NCBI GenBank assembly: GCA_002431395.1 | Contig: DJEU01000025.1 | Location: 140,897-204,896 of the forward strand | Direction: 5' to 3' | Origin: Lachnoclostridium sp. UBA5890 | Lineage (GTDB): Bacteria; Bacillota; Clostridia; Lachnospirales; Lachnospiraceae | Length of the DNA stretch: 64,000 nucleotides | Part shown: piece by piece, positions 53,298 through 63,531 of the stretch | Layout of the letters: every line of letters starts with the position of its first letter | Numbering within the stretch: position 1 is the first letter of the stretch | Notes under the pieces: generated by a model | The model's database searches: none | The model's input: only the letters and a program-made list of their open reading frames with translations | What the model was told of the DNA's origin: nothing | Position numbers and translations under genes: made by a program

Positions 53298-54077
53298 ATG
53301 CTAGATGAGTATGAAGGATTTAAAAAAGATTTTTTGCTATTATCCGGAATTGACTTAAACTCTTACAAAGAAACTCAGATGAAACGGCGTATTCTCAGTT
53401 TTATGGGAAGACATCGGTGTGAAAACTTAGTGGTGTTTTTTCAGTTGTTAAAAAGAGACCGCGAGGTATATAATGCATTTATTACATATCTCACAATAAA
53501 TGTGTCCGAGTTTTATCGCAATCCGGCCCAGTGGAAAACATTGGAAAGCATTATCATTCCGCACATTATGAAACATTCCGGATCCGGTATCCGGGTGTGG
53601 AGTGCCGCTTGCTCTACGGGAGATGAACCGTATTCGCTGGCTATGGTTCTCAGTGAGTTCTATCCATTGGAACGCATCGAGATCATCGCTACCGATATGG
53701 ACAAAGAAGTGTTAGACAAGGCCAAACAGGGTTGTTATCACGAAAAGAGTTTGAAATCGCTTCCGGAAAAGTATCAAAAAAGATTTTTTGAAAAAACGGA
53801 CTCCGGATATTATCAGGTGTCTGATTCTTTGAAACGATGCATTACCTTTCGAGAACATAATCTGTTAAAAGATACGTATCCCGGAAACCTTGATTTGGTT
53901 GTGTGCAGAAACGTTTTGATTTATTTTACCGAAGAGGCAAAAGATCGAATATACAAAGGCATTTCGCAATCATTAAAAAAAGATGGTGTGCTTTTTGTAG
54001 GAAGTACCGAGCAGATTATAGGTTCGGATGTTTATGGTTTGGAAACCTTTCAATCATTTTTTTATAAAAAAATTTGA
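53298..54077 (+). CDS. cheR: CheR-type chemotaxis methyltransferase
   Basis: 259-aa SAM-dependent methyltransferase that methylates glutamates of chemoreceptors. The helical N-terminal domain (to ~75) precedes the catalytic domain with RVWSAACSTGDEPYSLAM represented by CSTGDEPYSLAM near 103-114, the aspartate of IIATDMDKEVL (~128) and DLVVCRNVLIYF near 198-209. No other chemotaxis gene is in the window. It may share the rpsA transcript, 27 bases upstream. A terminator follows. Confidence 0.93.
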   Translation: MLDEYEGFKKDFLLLSGIDLNSYKETQMKRRILSFMGRHRCENLVVFFQLLKRDREVYNAFITYLTINVSEFYRNPAQWKTLESIIIPHIMKHSGSGIRVWSAACSTGDEPYSLAMVLSEFYPLERIEIIATDMDKEVLDKAKQGCYHEKSLKSLPEKYQKRFFEKTDSGYYQVSDSLKRCITFREHNLLKDTYPGNLDLVVCRNVLIYFTEEAKDRIYKGISQSLKKDGVLFVGSTEQIIGSDVYGLETFQSFFYKKI

Positions 54078-54085
54078 TGGATGCT

Positions 54086-54117
54086 AGAAGCCACCCTTGT
54101 TTTTAGGGTGGCTTTCT
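54086..54117 (+). terminator. Terminator after cheR
   Basis: AGAAGCCACCCT pairs with AGGGTGGCTTTCT (54086-54097 with 54105-54117), loop TGTTTTT. Confidence 0.88.
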
Positions 54118-54149
54118 ATCCGAATAAAGCTAGTTAAAGGAGAATTCAA

Positions 54150-55151
54150 ATGGAAAAAGTTGTTATTGCATTGGATGCAATGGGCGGAGATTACGCACCG
54201 GAGCAGACAGTTAAAGGCGCTGTAGAAGCAGTTAATTCAAGTGATGAGATCCATGTTATCCTTGTAGGAAAACAGGACATGATTGCGAAGGAACTTGAAA
54301 AATACGAATATGCCAAAGAGGATATTGAAGTAGTACATGCCTCTGAATTTATTGATATGGGAGATGTCCCAACCGTTGCGATCAAAGATAAAAAGGATTC
54401 TTCTTTAGTTGTTGCGATGAAACTTGTGAGGGAAGGCAAAGCCGACGCATTGGTTTCTGCCGGAAGCACCGGAGCAGTATTGGTAGGCGGTCAGCTTGTC
54501 GTTGGTCGTTTGAAGGGAATCAAACGTCCTCCATTGGCTCCGTTTATTCCTACCACAAAGGGATTTTCTCTTTTGATCGACTGTGGTGCCAACGTAGATG
54601 CCAGACCGGAACATTTGGTGCAGTTTGCGCAGATGGGTTCTATTTACTATGAAAATGTTATGGGCAAAAAAAATCCTACGGTCGCTCTGTTAAATATCGG
54701 AACCGAAGAAGAAAAGGGAAATCAGCTTGTAAAAGATACCAAACCATTGATGAAAGAGTGTAAAAATATCAATTACATCGGCAGCGTGGAGGCACGCGAA
54801 CTGGTAAGCGGCGCAGCAGATGTTATTGTCTGCGAAGCATTTGTCGGAAATGTTGTATTGAAATTCTTTGAAGGATTAGCTTTGACATTATTTGGAAGCC
54901 TGAAAGAAGGGTTGATGTCCAGTACGAGAACAAAACTGGGGGCACTTCTTGTAAAACCGGCTTTGAAGGGATTGAAAAATCAATTTGACACAAGCAGTCA
55001 GGGTGGTGCTCCTTTACTCGGCTTAAAAGGACTTGTCGTAAAAGCACATGGAAATTCCAGCAGCAAGGAAATTGAAATTGCATTAAAGCAGTGCATCTCC
55101 TTTAAAAAGCAGAAAATAAACGAAAAAATCAAAGAAAGTATATGTGATTAA
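54150..55151 (+). CDS. plsX: Phosphate acyltransferase PlsX
   Basis: 333-aa enzyme turning acyl-ACP into acyl phosphate for phospholipid synthesis. Begins VVIALDAMGGDYAPEQTVKG (seen as DAMGGDYAPE near 9-18); KDSSLVVAM, SAGSTGAVL and LLNIGTEEEKGN are family blocks. AAAGGAG at 54137-54143 precedes ATG 54150. No acpP gene lies between plsX and rnc, unlike the common plsX-acpP-rnc order. Confidence 0.96.
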   Translation: MEKVVIALDAMGGDYAPEQTVKGAVEAVNSSDEIHVILVGKQDMIAKELEKYEYAKEDIEVVHASEFIDMGDVPTVAIKDKKDSSLVVAMKLVREGKADALVSAGSTGAVLVGGQLVVGRLKGIKRPPLAPFIPTTKGFSLLIDCGANVDARPEHLVQFAQMGSIYYENVMGKKNPTVALLNIGTEEEKGNQLVKDTKPLMKECKNINYIGSVEARELVSGAADVIVCEAFVGNVVLKFFEGLALTLFGSLKEGLMSSTRTKLGALLVKPALKGLKNQFDTSSQGGAPLLGLKGLVVKAHGNSSSKEIEIALKQCISFKKQKINEKIKESICD

Positions 55152-55152
55152 A

Positions 55153-55842
55153 ATGACGAAAAAAGATCTCTCAAAATTTGAGGAAAAAATCGGTTATCGA
55201 TTTCAGGAGAAAGATTTGCTGCAAAACGCATTGACACACAGTTCCTATGCCAATGAAAAGCATCTGCCTTATGAGAAAAATAATGAACGTCTCGAGTTTT
55301 TAGGCGATGCGGTACTCGAACTTGTCAGCAGTGATTTTATCTTTCATGAGCAGGCAACTGCGATGGAAGGAAAAATGAGTAAATTCCGCGCAAGCCTTGT
55401 GTGTGAAAGAAGTCTGGCGCAGAGTGCCAGAGAAATCGACCTTGGTTCTTACCTGTTTTTAGGAAAAGGCGAAGCGGCCACAGGCGGTGCCGGACGGGAT
55501 TCGATTTTGTCCGATGCGTTTGAAGCCGTGATCGGTGCCATTTATCTCGATGCCGGAATGGAAGAGGCTTCGCGGTTCATTCATCAGTATGTTCTTTCGG
55601 ACATTGAACACAAAACGCTCTTTTATGACAGCAAAACCATTTTACAGGAAATGGTACAAAGTCATGGTACCAACACGCTATGTTACCATTTATTGGAAGA
55701 AAAAGGACCGGATCACTGCAAGGAATTTGTGATCTCCTGTTGTCTTGGTGACCGTCAGCTTGGAGTCGGAACCGGACGCAGTAAAAAACTGGCAGAGCAG
55801 GAAGCTGCCTATCAGGCCATATTAGCATTAAGAAATAAATAA
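55153..55842 (+). CDS. rnc: Ribonuclease III
   Basis: 229-aa double-strand-specific endoribonuclease. The signature NERLEFLGDAVLEL is near 39-52 with the catalytic E and D, a second acidic pair in DAFEAVIGAIYLD near 115-127, and a C-terminal dsRNA-binding domain (~155-228). GTG 55144 overlaps plsX and is in frame, but ATG 55153, one base after the plsX stop, gives the usual N-terminus; no strong ribosome site is seen for either, so coupling to plsX is likely. Its product is a candidate processor of the pnp leader hairpin. Confidence 0.94.
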   Translation: MTKKDLSKFEEKIGYRFQEKDLLQNALTHSSYANEKHLPYEKNNERLEFLGDAVLELVSSDFIFHEQATAMEGKMSKFRASLVCERSLAQSAREIDLGSYLFLGKGEAATGGAGRDSILSDAFEAVIGAIYLDAGMEEASRFIHQYVLSDIEHKTLFYDSKTILQEMVQSHGTNTLCYHLLEEKGPDHCKEFVISCCLGDRQLGVGTGRSKKLAEQEAAYQAILALRNK

Positions 55843-55858
55843 GGAATGGTATAACGGA

Positions 55859-58800
55859 ATGTACTTAAAAAGTATTGAAGTGCATGGATTTAAATCCTTT
55901 GCCAATAAATTAGTATTTGAATTTCATAATGGAATTACCGGAATCGTCGGGCCAAACGGAAGTGGTAAAAGTAATGTTGCCGATGCTGTCCGCTGGGTTC
56001 TCGGCGAGCAGAGTGCAAAACAACTTCGTGGTGCCAGCATGCAGGATGTCATCTTTGCCGGAACCGAACTTCGTAAGCCACAGAGTTATGCTTATGTGGC
56101 ATTGACAATTTCCAACGAAGACCACAAATTGAATGTTCCGTATGAGGAAGTCAAAGTGGCGCGCCGCGTTTATCGTTCCGGAGAAAGTGAATACCTGATC
56201 AATGGGGCAGCCTGCCGTTTAAAAGACATTCAGGAATTGTTCTTCGATACCGGTATCGGAAAAGAAGGCTATTCCATCATCGGACAGGGACAGATTGACA
56301 AAATCCTCAGTGGTAAGCCGGAAGAGCGCCGTGAATTGTTCGACGAAGCAGCCGGAATCGTGAAATACAAAAAGCGAAAAGCCACGGCAGAAAAGAATTT
56401 GGAGGTTGAACGCCAGAATCTCGTTCGTGTCAACGATATTTTGACCGAATTGGAAAAACAAGTCGGCCCACTGGAAAAACAGTCCGAAAAAGCACGCGAA
56501 TATCTGCGTTTAAAAGAAGAATTGAAAAAATACGAGATTTCTTTGTTTATTCAGGACTATGATAGTTTTAAAGAAGAACTGACAGAAACCGGAAATAACA
56601 TCTCCAACGCGGAAAAAGAACTCGATGCTTTGAAGCAAAAACAGGAAAGTACAAAAGAAGAGTACGAAACCGTTGAAAACCAGATCCGTGAATTTGATGA
56701 GAACATTGAATTTAAGAAAGAGAAAAAGAACCGCGATAATGTAAATCTGGCAAATCTCGAAAGTGAGATCCGTGTAACAAAGGAAAAAATCGCTGCCTTA
56801 TCACAGGGAAAAGAATTTCACGAAGAGCGCATGGCGGCAGTAAATGCCGAAATGGAAGAGGCCAGAAAAGAGAAAAAAGAATACGAAGAAAACCAGAAAG
56901 AATGGCTTACAACCCTTTCCACAATGGAAAAGCAGGAAACAGAAAAACAGGAAAAGATAGAATCTCTGAATGCTGCGATTGACCAGATGAATCAGACCAT
57001 TTCTTCCCAGAACGAGATTCTGATGTCCAATATGGAAATCAAATCCGAGATTGGGCGTGAGCAGGAAAAAGTGCAGTCGATGATGGAACAGAACTCCATC
57101 CGGAAAGCAGAATTAAATCAGCGTATTTTATCCAACAAAAGTCAGGTTTCTTCTGCCATTGAAGAGATGCAGAAAGAAGAAAAGGCATTGGAAGAAATCC
57201 GCGAAAAATTAGATGCGGAATATATCAAGCAAAAAGAATACCAGAAGAAATCGTTTGAAACCCGCGAATTTATCAAAGGGATCGAACTTCAGATACAGGA
57301 ACAGCAAAAAGAGTTTCATATGAAAACCTCGGAACTTGCGACATTGAAAAACATCGCCGAGCGTTACGACGGCTACGGACAGAGCATCCGCCGCGTCATG
57401 GAGCAAAAAGAACGAAATTCAGGGATTGTCGGCGTTGTAGCAGACATCATTCAGGTAGATAAAAAGTATGAGACAGCTGTAGAAACCGCACTCGGGGGAA
57501 GCATTCAGAATATCGTAACCGAGGATGAGTCCACCGCCAAAGAGATGATTCAGTTTTTGAAAAAGAACCGCTTTGGCCGTGCTACCTTTCTACCGTTGAC
57601 TACCGTATCTGCCTCGGGCGGCCGGATCAAAGAAGAAATTCTTTCGGAACCCGGTGTCATTGGCAGAGTATCAGAATTGGTAGAAAAAGAATCAAAATTT
57701 GAGGGATTGATCAAATATCTCCTTGGCCGCTTTGTATTGGCTGACACGATCGACCATGCGATGGCTTTGGGAAGAAAATACAAACATTCCCTCCGCATTG
57801 TAACGCTTGAAGGAGAACTTCTCAGTCCGGGAGGTTCCATGTCCGGTGGTGCTTATAAAAATAACAGCAAACTGCTTGGCCGCCGCCGCGAAATGGAAAA
57901 ACTGGAAGAGACCATTGATAAACTGAAACAAACGATGGCCAAATCCCGTGATAAGATTGAAAAACTGCAGGAAGAAGTCGCAAAAGCCGAGAAAAAGGCA
58001 GCGGACATCTCCGTTATCAGAAAAGAACTGGAACTGCAGGAAAATACAGCAAAAATCAAATATGAACAAGCCGTTTCCATTAAAGAAAAACAGGAAACCG
58101 AATACAATTCTATCATAAACGATGGAAAAGAACTGGAAACCCAGAAACAGGCACTGGCGGAAACACTGGCGCAGATTGATGAAAAACTGGGATCCAGCGA
58201 GGAGCAAAATGAGCAGGCAAAAAAACTGGTGGAATCTACTACACTGGATCTGGAGCAGAACCAGCAGGCATTGGACAAACTTCAATCCGAACTTTCCGAA
58301 TTGAAATTAGAAATTGCCTCCTGCACCCAGAAAAACACGTTTGCTTCCGAAAACCTGTCACGAATCGATGCGCGAATCAAAGAACTGGAAGAAGAGTATG
58401 CCACACATACGAATAATCAGACGGATTCGGATGAGCAGGAAGCGCAGATGAAAACGCAGATTGAAGAATTCGAAAAACGTATGGTCCTCTGCCGGAAAGA
58501 AATCGAAGACCTGGAAAAAGAAGTGGAAGAAGCTTCTGCCGAAAAAGAACGTTTGATGGTTTCCCGTAAAGATTTCTTCGAACGCCGCAATGCGATGATG
58601 GAACAAATTGGAAATTTGGACAAAGAATGTTTCCGTCTGCAGTCTCGAAAAGAAAAATTGGAAGAGCAGCTTGACTCCCGCGTCAATTATATGTGGTCAG
58701 AATACGAGATCACATATCACAACGCAAAAGAAAATGCGGAAGATACCGGTCTTACTTACACGCGTATGAAAAGCCAGGTTTCCGATACAAAAAATCAGAT

Positions 58801-59443
58801 TCGTTCCCTCGGAGATGTCAATGTCAATGCCATCGAGGATTACAAGAGTGTAAGCGAACGTTATGAAGTATTGAAAACACAGCACGACGACCTGATTGAA
58901 TCCGAAGAAAAACTGACAAAGATCATCGCCGAATTAGATGAGGAAATGCGAAAACAGTTCAGTGAGAAATTTCAGGAAATCAAGTCTCAGTTTGATAAAG
59001 TGTTCCGCGAATTGTTTGGTGGCGGAAAAGGTACATTGGAACTGGTCGAAGACGAGGATGTGCTTACTGCAGGCATTCGAATCATCGCACAGCCACCTGG
59101 AAAAAAATTACAGAACATGATGCAGTTATCCGGTGGTGAAAAGGCTTTGACAGCCATTGCTCTTTTATTTGCCATTCAGAATCTGAAACCATCGCCATTC
59201 TGTCTGCTTGACGAGATTGAAGCGGCACTTGACGATTCGAATGTAAAGAGGTATGCTAAATATCTACATAAGTTAACGAAAAACACTCAGTTTATCGTTA
59301 TCACCCACCGACAGGGTACCATGTCAGCTGCCGATGCTTTATACGGTATTACGATGCAGGAAAAAGGAGTTTCGACATTAGTATCCGTTAAATTGATTGA
59401 AGAGCAGTTAAAAAATGAGAATAAAAAAGGAGAACTTGCATGA
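55859..59443 (+). CDS. smc: Chromosome segregation ATPase SMC
   Basis: 1194-aa SMC, full length: Walker [10 protein letters not shown] near 32-40, coiled coil (~165-505), hinge (~515-665, with conserved glycines in [10 protein letters not shown] just after it), return coiled coil to ~1035, then signature [16 protein letters not shown] near 1098-1113 and Walker [14 protein letters not shown] near 1120-1132. It compacts and aligns sister chromosomes with ScpA and ScpB. In the conserved rnc-smc-ftsY order; overlaps ftsY by 4 bases. Confidence 0.97.
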   Translation: MYLKSIEVHGFKSFANKLVFEFHNGITGIVGPNGSGKSNVADAVRWVLGEQSAKQLRGASMQDVIFAGTELRKPQSYAYVALTISNEDHKLNVPYEEVKVARRVYRSGESEYLINGAACRLKDIQELFFDTGIGKEGYSIIGQGQIDKILSGKPEERRELFDEAAGIVKYKKRKATAEKNLEVERQNLVRVNDILTELEKQVGPLEKQSEKAREYLRLKEELKKYEISLFIQDYDSFKEELTETGNNISNAEKELDALKQKQESTKEEYETVENQIREFDENIEFKKEKKNRDNVNLANLESEIRVTKEKIAALSQGKEFHEERMAAVNAEMEEARKEKKEYEENQKEWLTTLSTMEKQETEKQEKIESLNAAIDQMNQTISSQNEILMSNMEIKSEIGREQEKVQSMMEQNSIRKAELNQRILSNKSQVSSAIEEMQKEEKALEEIREKLDAEYIKQKEYQKKSFETREFIKGIELQIQEQQKEFHMKTSELATLKNIAERYDGYGQSIRRVMEQKERNSGIVGVVADIIQVDKKYETAVETALGGSIQNIVTEDESTAKEMIQFLKKNRFGRATFLPLTTVSASGGRIKEEILSEPGVIGRVSELVEKESKFEGLIKYLLGRFVLADTIDHAMALGRKYKHSLRIVTLEGELLSPGGSMSGGAYKNNSKLLGRRREMEKLEETIDKLKQTMAKSRDKIEKLQEEVAKAEKKAADISVIRKELELQENTAKIKYEQAVSIKEKQETEYNSIINDGKELETQKQALAETLAQIDEKLGSSEEQNEQAKKLVESTTLDLEQNQQALDKLQSELSELKLEIASCTQKNTFASENLSRIDARIKELEEEYATHTNNQTDSDEQEAQMKTQIEEFEKRMVLCRKEIEDLEKEVEEASAEKERLMVSRKDFFERRNAMMEQIGNLDKECFRLQSRKEKLEEQLDSRVNYMWSEYEITYHNAKENAEDTGLTYTRMKSQVSDTKNQIRSLGDVNVNAIEDYKSVSERYEVLKTQHDDLIESEEKLTKIIAELDEEMRKQFSEKFQEIKSQFDKVFRELFGGGKGTLELVEDEDVLTAGIRIIAQPPGKKLQNMMQLSGGEKALTAIALLFAIQNLKPSPFCLLDEIEAALDDSNVKRYAKYLHKLTKNTQFIVITHRQGTMSAADALYGITMQEKGVSTLVSVKLIEEQLKNENKKGELA

Positions 59444-60360
59444 GTGAAAAGAAAGGATTTTTTGGAAGACTGAAAAGTGGTCTGTCGAAGACCAGAGATT
59501 CTTTTGTATCCGGTATGAATGCCGTTTTCTCCGGTTTTTCTGAAATCGACGACGATTTTTACGAAGAATTGGAAGAACAGCTCGTTATGGCCGATATCGG
59601 AATGGAAACGACGACACGAATTATTGAGGATCTTCAGGAAAAGGTAAAAGAACAGAAGATCAAAGAAGCTTCTATGTGCCGGGAATTGTTAAAAGATTCC
59701 ATCAAAGAACAGATGCGTGTCGAGGAAGATGCTTATGATTTTGAAAATAAAAAATCCGTTGTATTATTTATCGGCGTAAATGGTGTAGGAAAGACAACCA
59801 GTGTGGGAAAACTTTCCCATCAATTAAAAGATTCCGGAAAGAAAGTTCTTTTAGCTGCCGCGGATACGTTCCGTGCCGGAGCGATCGATCAGTTAAAAGA
59901 ATGGTCCAACCGCGCCGGTGTAGAGATCATCGCCGGACAGGAAGGCGCCGATCCTGCCTCCATCGTTTACGATGCGGTTGCAGCGGCAAAAGCCAGAAAA
60001 ATCGACTTACTTTTGTGCGATACTGCCGGACGTCTTCACAACAAGAAGAATCTGATGGCAGAACTTCATAAAATATATAAGATCATTGAGAATGAATATG
60101 CCGATGCCCATCTTGAAACCTTTATTGTTGTCGATGGAACAACCGGCCAGAATGCCTTGGTACAGGCCAGACAGTTTAGTGAAGTAACCGACATTACCGG
60201 CGTTATTTTAACCAAACTCGACGGAACAGCAAAAGGTGGTATCGCAATCGCCATCCAGTCCGAACTGGGGATTCCTGTCAAATACATTGGAATTGGGGAA
60301 GGAATTGAAGATTTACAAAAATTTGATGCTGACGCTTTTGTCGATGCATTATTTGAATAA
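59440..60360 (+). CDS. ftsY: Signal recognition particle receptor FtsY
   Basis: 306-aa SRP GTPase at the membrane that docks ribosomes making membrane proteins. NG domain only: GVNGVGKTTSVGKL (G1) near 112-125, DTFRAGAIDQL near 145-155, DTAGRLHNKKNLM near 190-202, TKLDGTAKGG near 254-263. The long acidic A domain of E. coli FtsY is missing, as in other Firmicutes. The ATG start overlaps the smc stop. Confidence 0.97.
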   Translation: MSEKKGFFGRLKSGLSKTRDSFVSGMNAVFSGFSEIDDDFYEELEEQLVMADIGMETTTRIIEDLQEKVKEQKIKEASMCRELLKDSIKEQMRVEEDAYDFENKKSVVLFIGVNGVGKTTSVGKLSHQLKDSGKKVLLAAADTFRAGAIDQLKEWSNRAGVEIIAGQEGADPASIVYDAVAAAKARKIDLLLCDTAGRLHNKKNLMAELHKIYKIIENEYADAHLETFIVVDGTTGQNALVQARQFSEVTDITGVILTKLDGTAKGGIAIAIQSELGIPVKYIGIGEGIEDLQKFDADAFVDALFE

Positions 60361-60380
60361 AAACGGAGGACACAACAACC

Positions 60381-61601
60381 ATGATGACATTAGATAAATT
60401 TGAAGAAGCAAGTGAACGTGTGAAGGAAGTCATCCTTCCTACGAACTTGATCTACAGTGAATATTACAGTGCCCAGACAGGTGCAAAAGTATATTTTAAG
60501 CCGGAAAATATGCAGTATACCGGTGCCTATAAAGTACGTGGTGCGTATTATAAGATCAGCACACTTTCGGAAGAAGAACGTGCCAAAGGACTGATCACGG
60601 CCTCTGCCGGAAACCACGCACAGGGCGTTGCTTATGCGGCAAAAATCTTTGGTGTAAAAGCCGTGATCGTAATGCCTACGACAACCCCATTGATCAAAGT
60701 AAATCGTACGAAAAGTTATGGAGCAGAAGTTGTTTTGCACGGAGATGTTTACGATGATGCTTGTGCTTATGCCATGAAACTGGCAGAAGAGAACGGATAC
60801 ACTTTTGTTCACCCATTCGATGACGAAGTCGTTGCTACCGGACAGGGATCGATCGCAATGGAGATCTTTAAAGAACTTCCAACCGTCGATATCATTTTAG
60901 TACCAATCGGCGGCGGCGGACTTGCCTGCGGCGTTTCTACCCTTGCGAAATTATTGAATCCAAACATTACTGTGATCGGGGTAGAGCCGGCGGGCGCAAA
61001 TTGTATGCAGGTTTCTCTGAAAAACGGAGAAGTCACTTCACTGCCTGGTGTAAATACGATTGCCGACGGTACTGCCGTAAAAACACCGGGATCCAATATT
61101 TTCCCATACATTCAGAAAAACATCGATGATATTATCACCGTAGACGACCATGATTTGATCGTAAATTTCCTGGATATGATGGAAAATCATAAAATGGTTG
61201 TTGAAAATTCCGGTCTGCTTACCGTAGCGGCCTTGAAAAAATTAGATATCCGTGGCAAAAAAGTCGTTTCCATCCTGAGCGGTGGAAATATGGATGTTAT
61301 TACAATTGCTTCTGTTGTTCAGCATGGATTGATCCAGCGAGGACGTGTCTTTACCGTATCCGTTGAACTTCCGGACCGCCCTGGTGAACTGCTTCATGTC
61401 GCTGAAGTGATTGCCAAAGCACAGGGAAATATCATTCGCCTGGAGCACAACCAGTTTGTCAGCATCAACCGAAATGCCGCGGTAGAACTTACCATCACGA
61501 TGGAAGCCTTTGGCCACGAACATAAAGAATCCATTATTGAGGCTCTGAAAGATGCCGGATATCAGCCGAAAAACCAGATGCCTACAGCGATTTATCAATA
61601 A
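60381..61601 (+). CDS. ilvA: Threonine ammonia-lyase
   Basis: 406-aa PLP enzyme turning threonine into 2-oxobutanoate. The PLP-lysine lies in AYKVRGAYYK near 52-57; the phosphate-binding glycines are in PIGGGGLACG near 176-185. A single C-terminal ACT domain (~327-402, FTVSVELPDRPGEL) is of the type seen in the short, degradative-like form, rather than the two ACT-like modules of E. coli IlvA. Role may be isoleucine synthesis or threonine breakdown. GGAGG at 60365-60369 precedes the ATGATG start (60381). Confidence 0.93.
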   Translation: MMTLDKFEEASERVKEVILPTNLIYSEYYSAQTGAKVYFKPENMQYTGAYKVRGAYYKISTLSEEERAKGLITASAGNHAQGVAYAAKIFGVKAVIVMPTTTPLIKVNRTKSYGAEVVLHGDVYDDACAYAMKLAEENGYTFVHPFDDEVVATGQGSIAMEIFKELPTVDIILVPIGGGGLACGVSTLAKLLNPNITVIGVEPAGANCMQVSLKNGEVTSLPGVNTIADGTAVKTPGSNIFPYIQKNIDDIITVDDHDLIVNFLDMMENHKMVVENSGLLTVAALKKLDIRGKKVVSILSGGNMDVITIASVVQHGLIQRGRVFTVSVELPDRPGELLHVAEVIAKAQGNIIRLEHNQFVSINRNAAVELTITMEAFGHEHKESIIEALKDAGYQPKNQMPTAIYQ

Positions 61602-61620
61602 AAGAACGGAGAATACCATC

Positions 61621-62865
61621 ATGAGTTACGAACAAAGTTTATTATTTACTCCCGAAGGAGTGCGAGATATCTACGGAATCGAATGCGAAAAACGAAGAAA
61701 GATCGAAGCAGATATCCATAAAATCATGAAATCCTATGGATTTAAGGACATTCAGACCCCGACTTACGAATTTTTCGATATTTTCAACCGGGAACGTGGA
61801 ACCGTTGCTTCGAAAGATATGTTTAAATTTTTCGACCAATACAATAACACACTGGCACTCCGCCCGGACATCACCCCTTCCATTGCGCGCTGCGTTGCCA
61901 AATATTATGAGCAGGAAACGATGCCGATCCGCTTGTCTTATTGTGGAAGCACCTTTATCCACCGCCGCGGCTATCAGGGTAAAATGTCTGAGATTTCACA
62001 GATTGGTGCGGAATTGATGAATGACGGAAGTTCCGATGCCGATGCTGAAATGATCGCACTTACCGTAGAATGTCTGGCAAAATCTGGATTGAAAGAGTTT
62101 AAGATCGATGTCGGACATGCCGGCCTGATTCGGGGAATTTTGGAAGAAGCTCATTTTAACAAAGAGGAGATTGCAGAATATAAAAAATATGTTGCCAATA
62201 AAAATATTTTTGCCGTGGAAGAAATGATGGAATCCCAGAATATTTCTGCAAATTTGAAAGAATTTTTGATTCGCCTTCCGGATCTTTTCGGTGGAAAAGA
62301 AGTTTTGGAATATGCGAGAAAATGTGTAACACGTCAGGAAGCAATCGAAGCACTTGACCGCTTAGACACCGTATATGATATCTTGGTTAGTTATGGTCTG
62401 GAGCAGAATATCACTTACGATTTAAGTATGCTCAGCCACTATGATTACTATACCGGCATCATTTTCAAAGCCTATACCTATGGTACCGGCGAAGCCCTGG
62501 TAACCGGCGGCCGCTACGATAACTTGATCGAGCAGTTTGGTAAAAAAGCCTCAGCCGTCGGTTTGGCGATTGTCCTTGATCAGCTCATGAATGCCCTTGC
62601 CAGTCAGGAAGTAGATATTGAGACTGACAAATCCGGCATTCTCGTTCTGTATCGTTCTGCCAACCGGAAAGAAGCGATTCAGTTAGCAAACGAAGAACGT
62701 GCCAAAGGCCATTGTGTCCTTACTATGCGGAAAAATGCTGCCACGCCGATGGATCTCTATGAAGACTATGCAGTCCGCAATCAGATTTCCCGGATACTCT
62801 ATGTGGAAGCCGGAAAATGTACACAGTTTGAACGCGAAAATACCAATTGGAGGGAAACCAAATGA
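61621..62865 (+). CDS. hisZ: ATP phosphoribosyltransferase regulatory subunit HisZ
   Basis: 414-aa HisRS-like protein without tRNA-charging activity, needed with the short HisG. It starts MSYEQSLLFTPEGVRDIYG and has class II synthetase-like motifs (LRPDITPSIARCVAKYY, YCGSTFIHRRG); the anticodon-binding domain is reduced. The frame is open from 61552 within ilvA, but ATG 61621 has CGGAG at 61606-61610. First his gene here; overlaps hisG by 4 bases. Confidence 0.94.
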   Translation: MSYEQSLLFTPEGVRDIYGIECEKRRKIEADIHKIMKSYGFKDIQTPTYEFFDIFNRERGTVASKDMFKFFDQYNNTLALRPDITPSIARCVAKYYEQETMPIRLSYCGSTFIHRRGYQGKMSEISQIGAELMNDGSSDADAEMIALTVECLAKSGLKEFKIDVGHAGLIRGILEEAHFNKEEIAEYKKYVANKNIFAVEEMMESQNISANLKEFLIRLPDLFGGKEVLEYARKCVTRQEAIEALDRLDTVYDILVSYGLEQNITYDLSMLSHYDYYTGIIFKAYTYGTGEALVTGGRYDNLIEQFGKKASAVGLAIVLDQLMNALASQEVDIETDKSGILVLYRSANRKEAIQLANEERAKGHCVLTMRKNAATPMDLYEDYAVRNQISRILYVEAGKCTQFERENTNWRETK

Positions 62866-63512
62866 AATATATAACGATTGCGCTGGCAAAAGGGCGTCTG
62901 GCAAAACAGACGTTACAATTATTGGAACAGACCGGCATAACCTGTGAGGAGATGAAAGACAAAGATACCCGTAAGCTTATTTTTGTCAATGAAGAATTGA
63001 AATTGAAATTCTTTCTTTCCAAAACTTCTGACGTGCCTACATATGTAGAATACGGTGCCGCAGACATCGGTGTTGTCGGAAGTGATACCATTTTGGAAGA
63101 AGGACGCAAAATTCTGGAAGTGCTTGATCTTGGGCTTGGAAAGTGCCGTATGTGCGTCGCAGGGCCGGCAAGTGCCAAAGAGTTATTGAAGACAAACCAG
63201 ATTATCCGCGTAGCTTCTAAATACCCTAAAATTGCAAAAGATTATTTTTACAATAAAAAGCATCAAAACGTCGAAATTGTGAAACTGAACGGATCGGTCG
63301 AACTGGCTCCGATCGTAGGTCTTTCCGAAGTTATCGTAGATATCGTAGAAACCGGATCTACCCTTCGTGAAAACGGATTGGAAGTCCTTGAAGAAATCTG
63401 TCCGCTTTCCGCGCGCGTCGTCGTAAACGAAGCAAGTATGAAAATGCAGCGCGAACGAATCACAAAAATTGTAAAAGATTTAAAAAATACACTGACAACA
63501 TCCGAAAACTAA
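62862..63512 (+). CDS. hisG: ATP phosphoribosyltransferase catalytic subunit, short form
   Basis: 216-aa HisG(S), which joins ATP and PRPP in the first step of histidine synthesis. It starts MKYITIALAKGRLAKQTLQL, has the PRPP-binding stretch DIVETGSTLRENGL near 164-177, and lacks the C-terminal regulatory domain of the long form, consistent with dependence on HisZ. TTGGAGGG at 62848-62855 precedes ATG 62862, in ATGA overlap with hisZ. Confidence 0.96.
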   Translation: MKYITIALAKGRLAKQTLQLLEQTGITCEEMKDKDTRKLIFVNEELKLKFFLSKTSDVPTYVEYGAADIGVVGSDTILEEGRKILEVLDLGLGKCRMCVAGPASAKELLKTNQIIRVASKYPKIAKDYFYNKKHQNVEIVKLNGSVELAPIVGLSEVIVDIVETGSTLRENGLEVLEEICPLSARVVVNEASMKMQRERITKIVKDLKNTLTTSEN

Positions 63513-63531
63513 GAAAGAAAGGTGACAGGAT

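Noticed and set aside
60361..61620. T-box upstream of ilvA or hisZ
   Set aside because: Intergenic gaps are about 20 bases and hold only ribosome sites.
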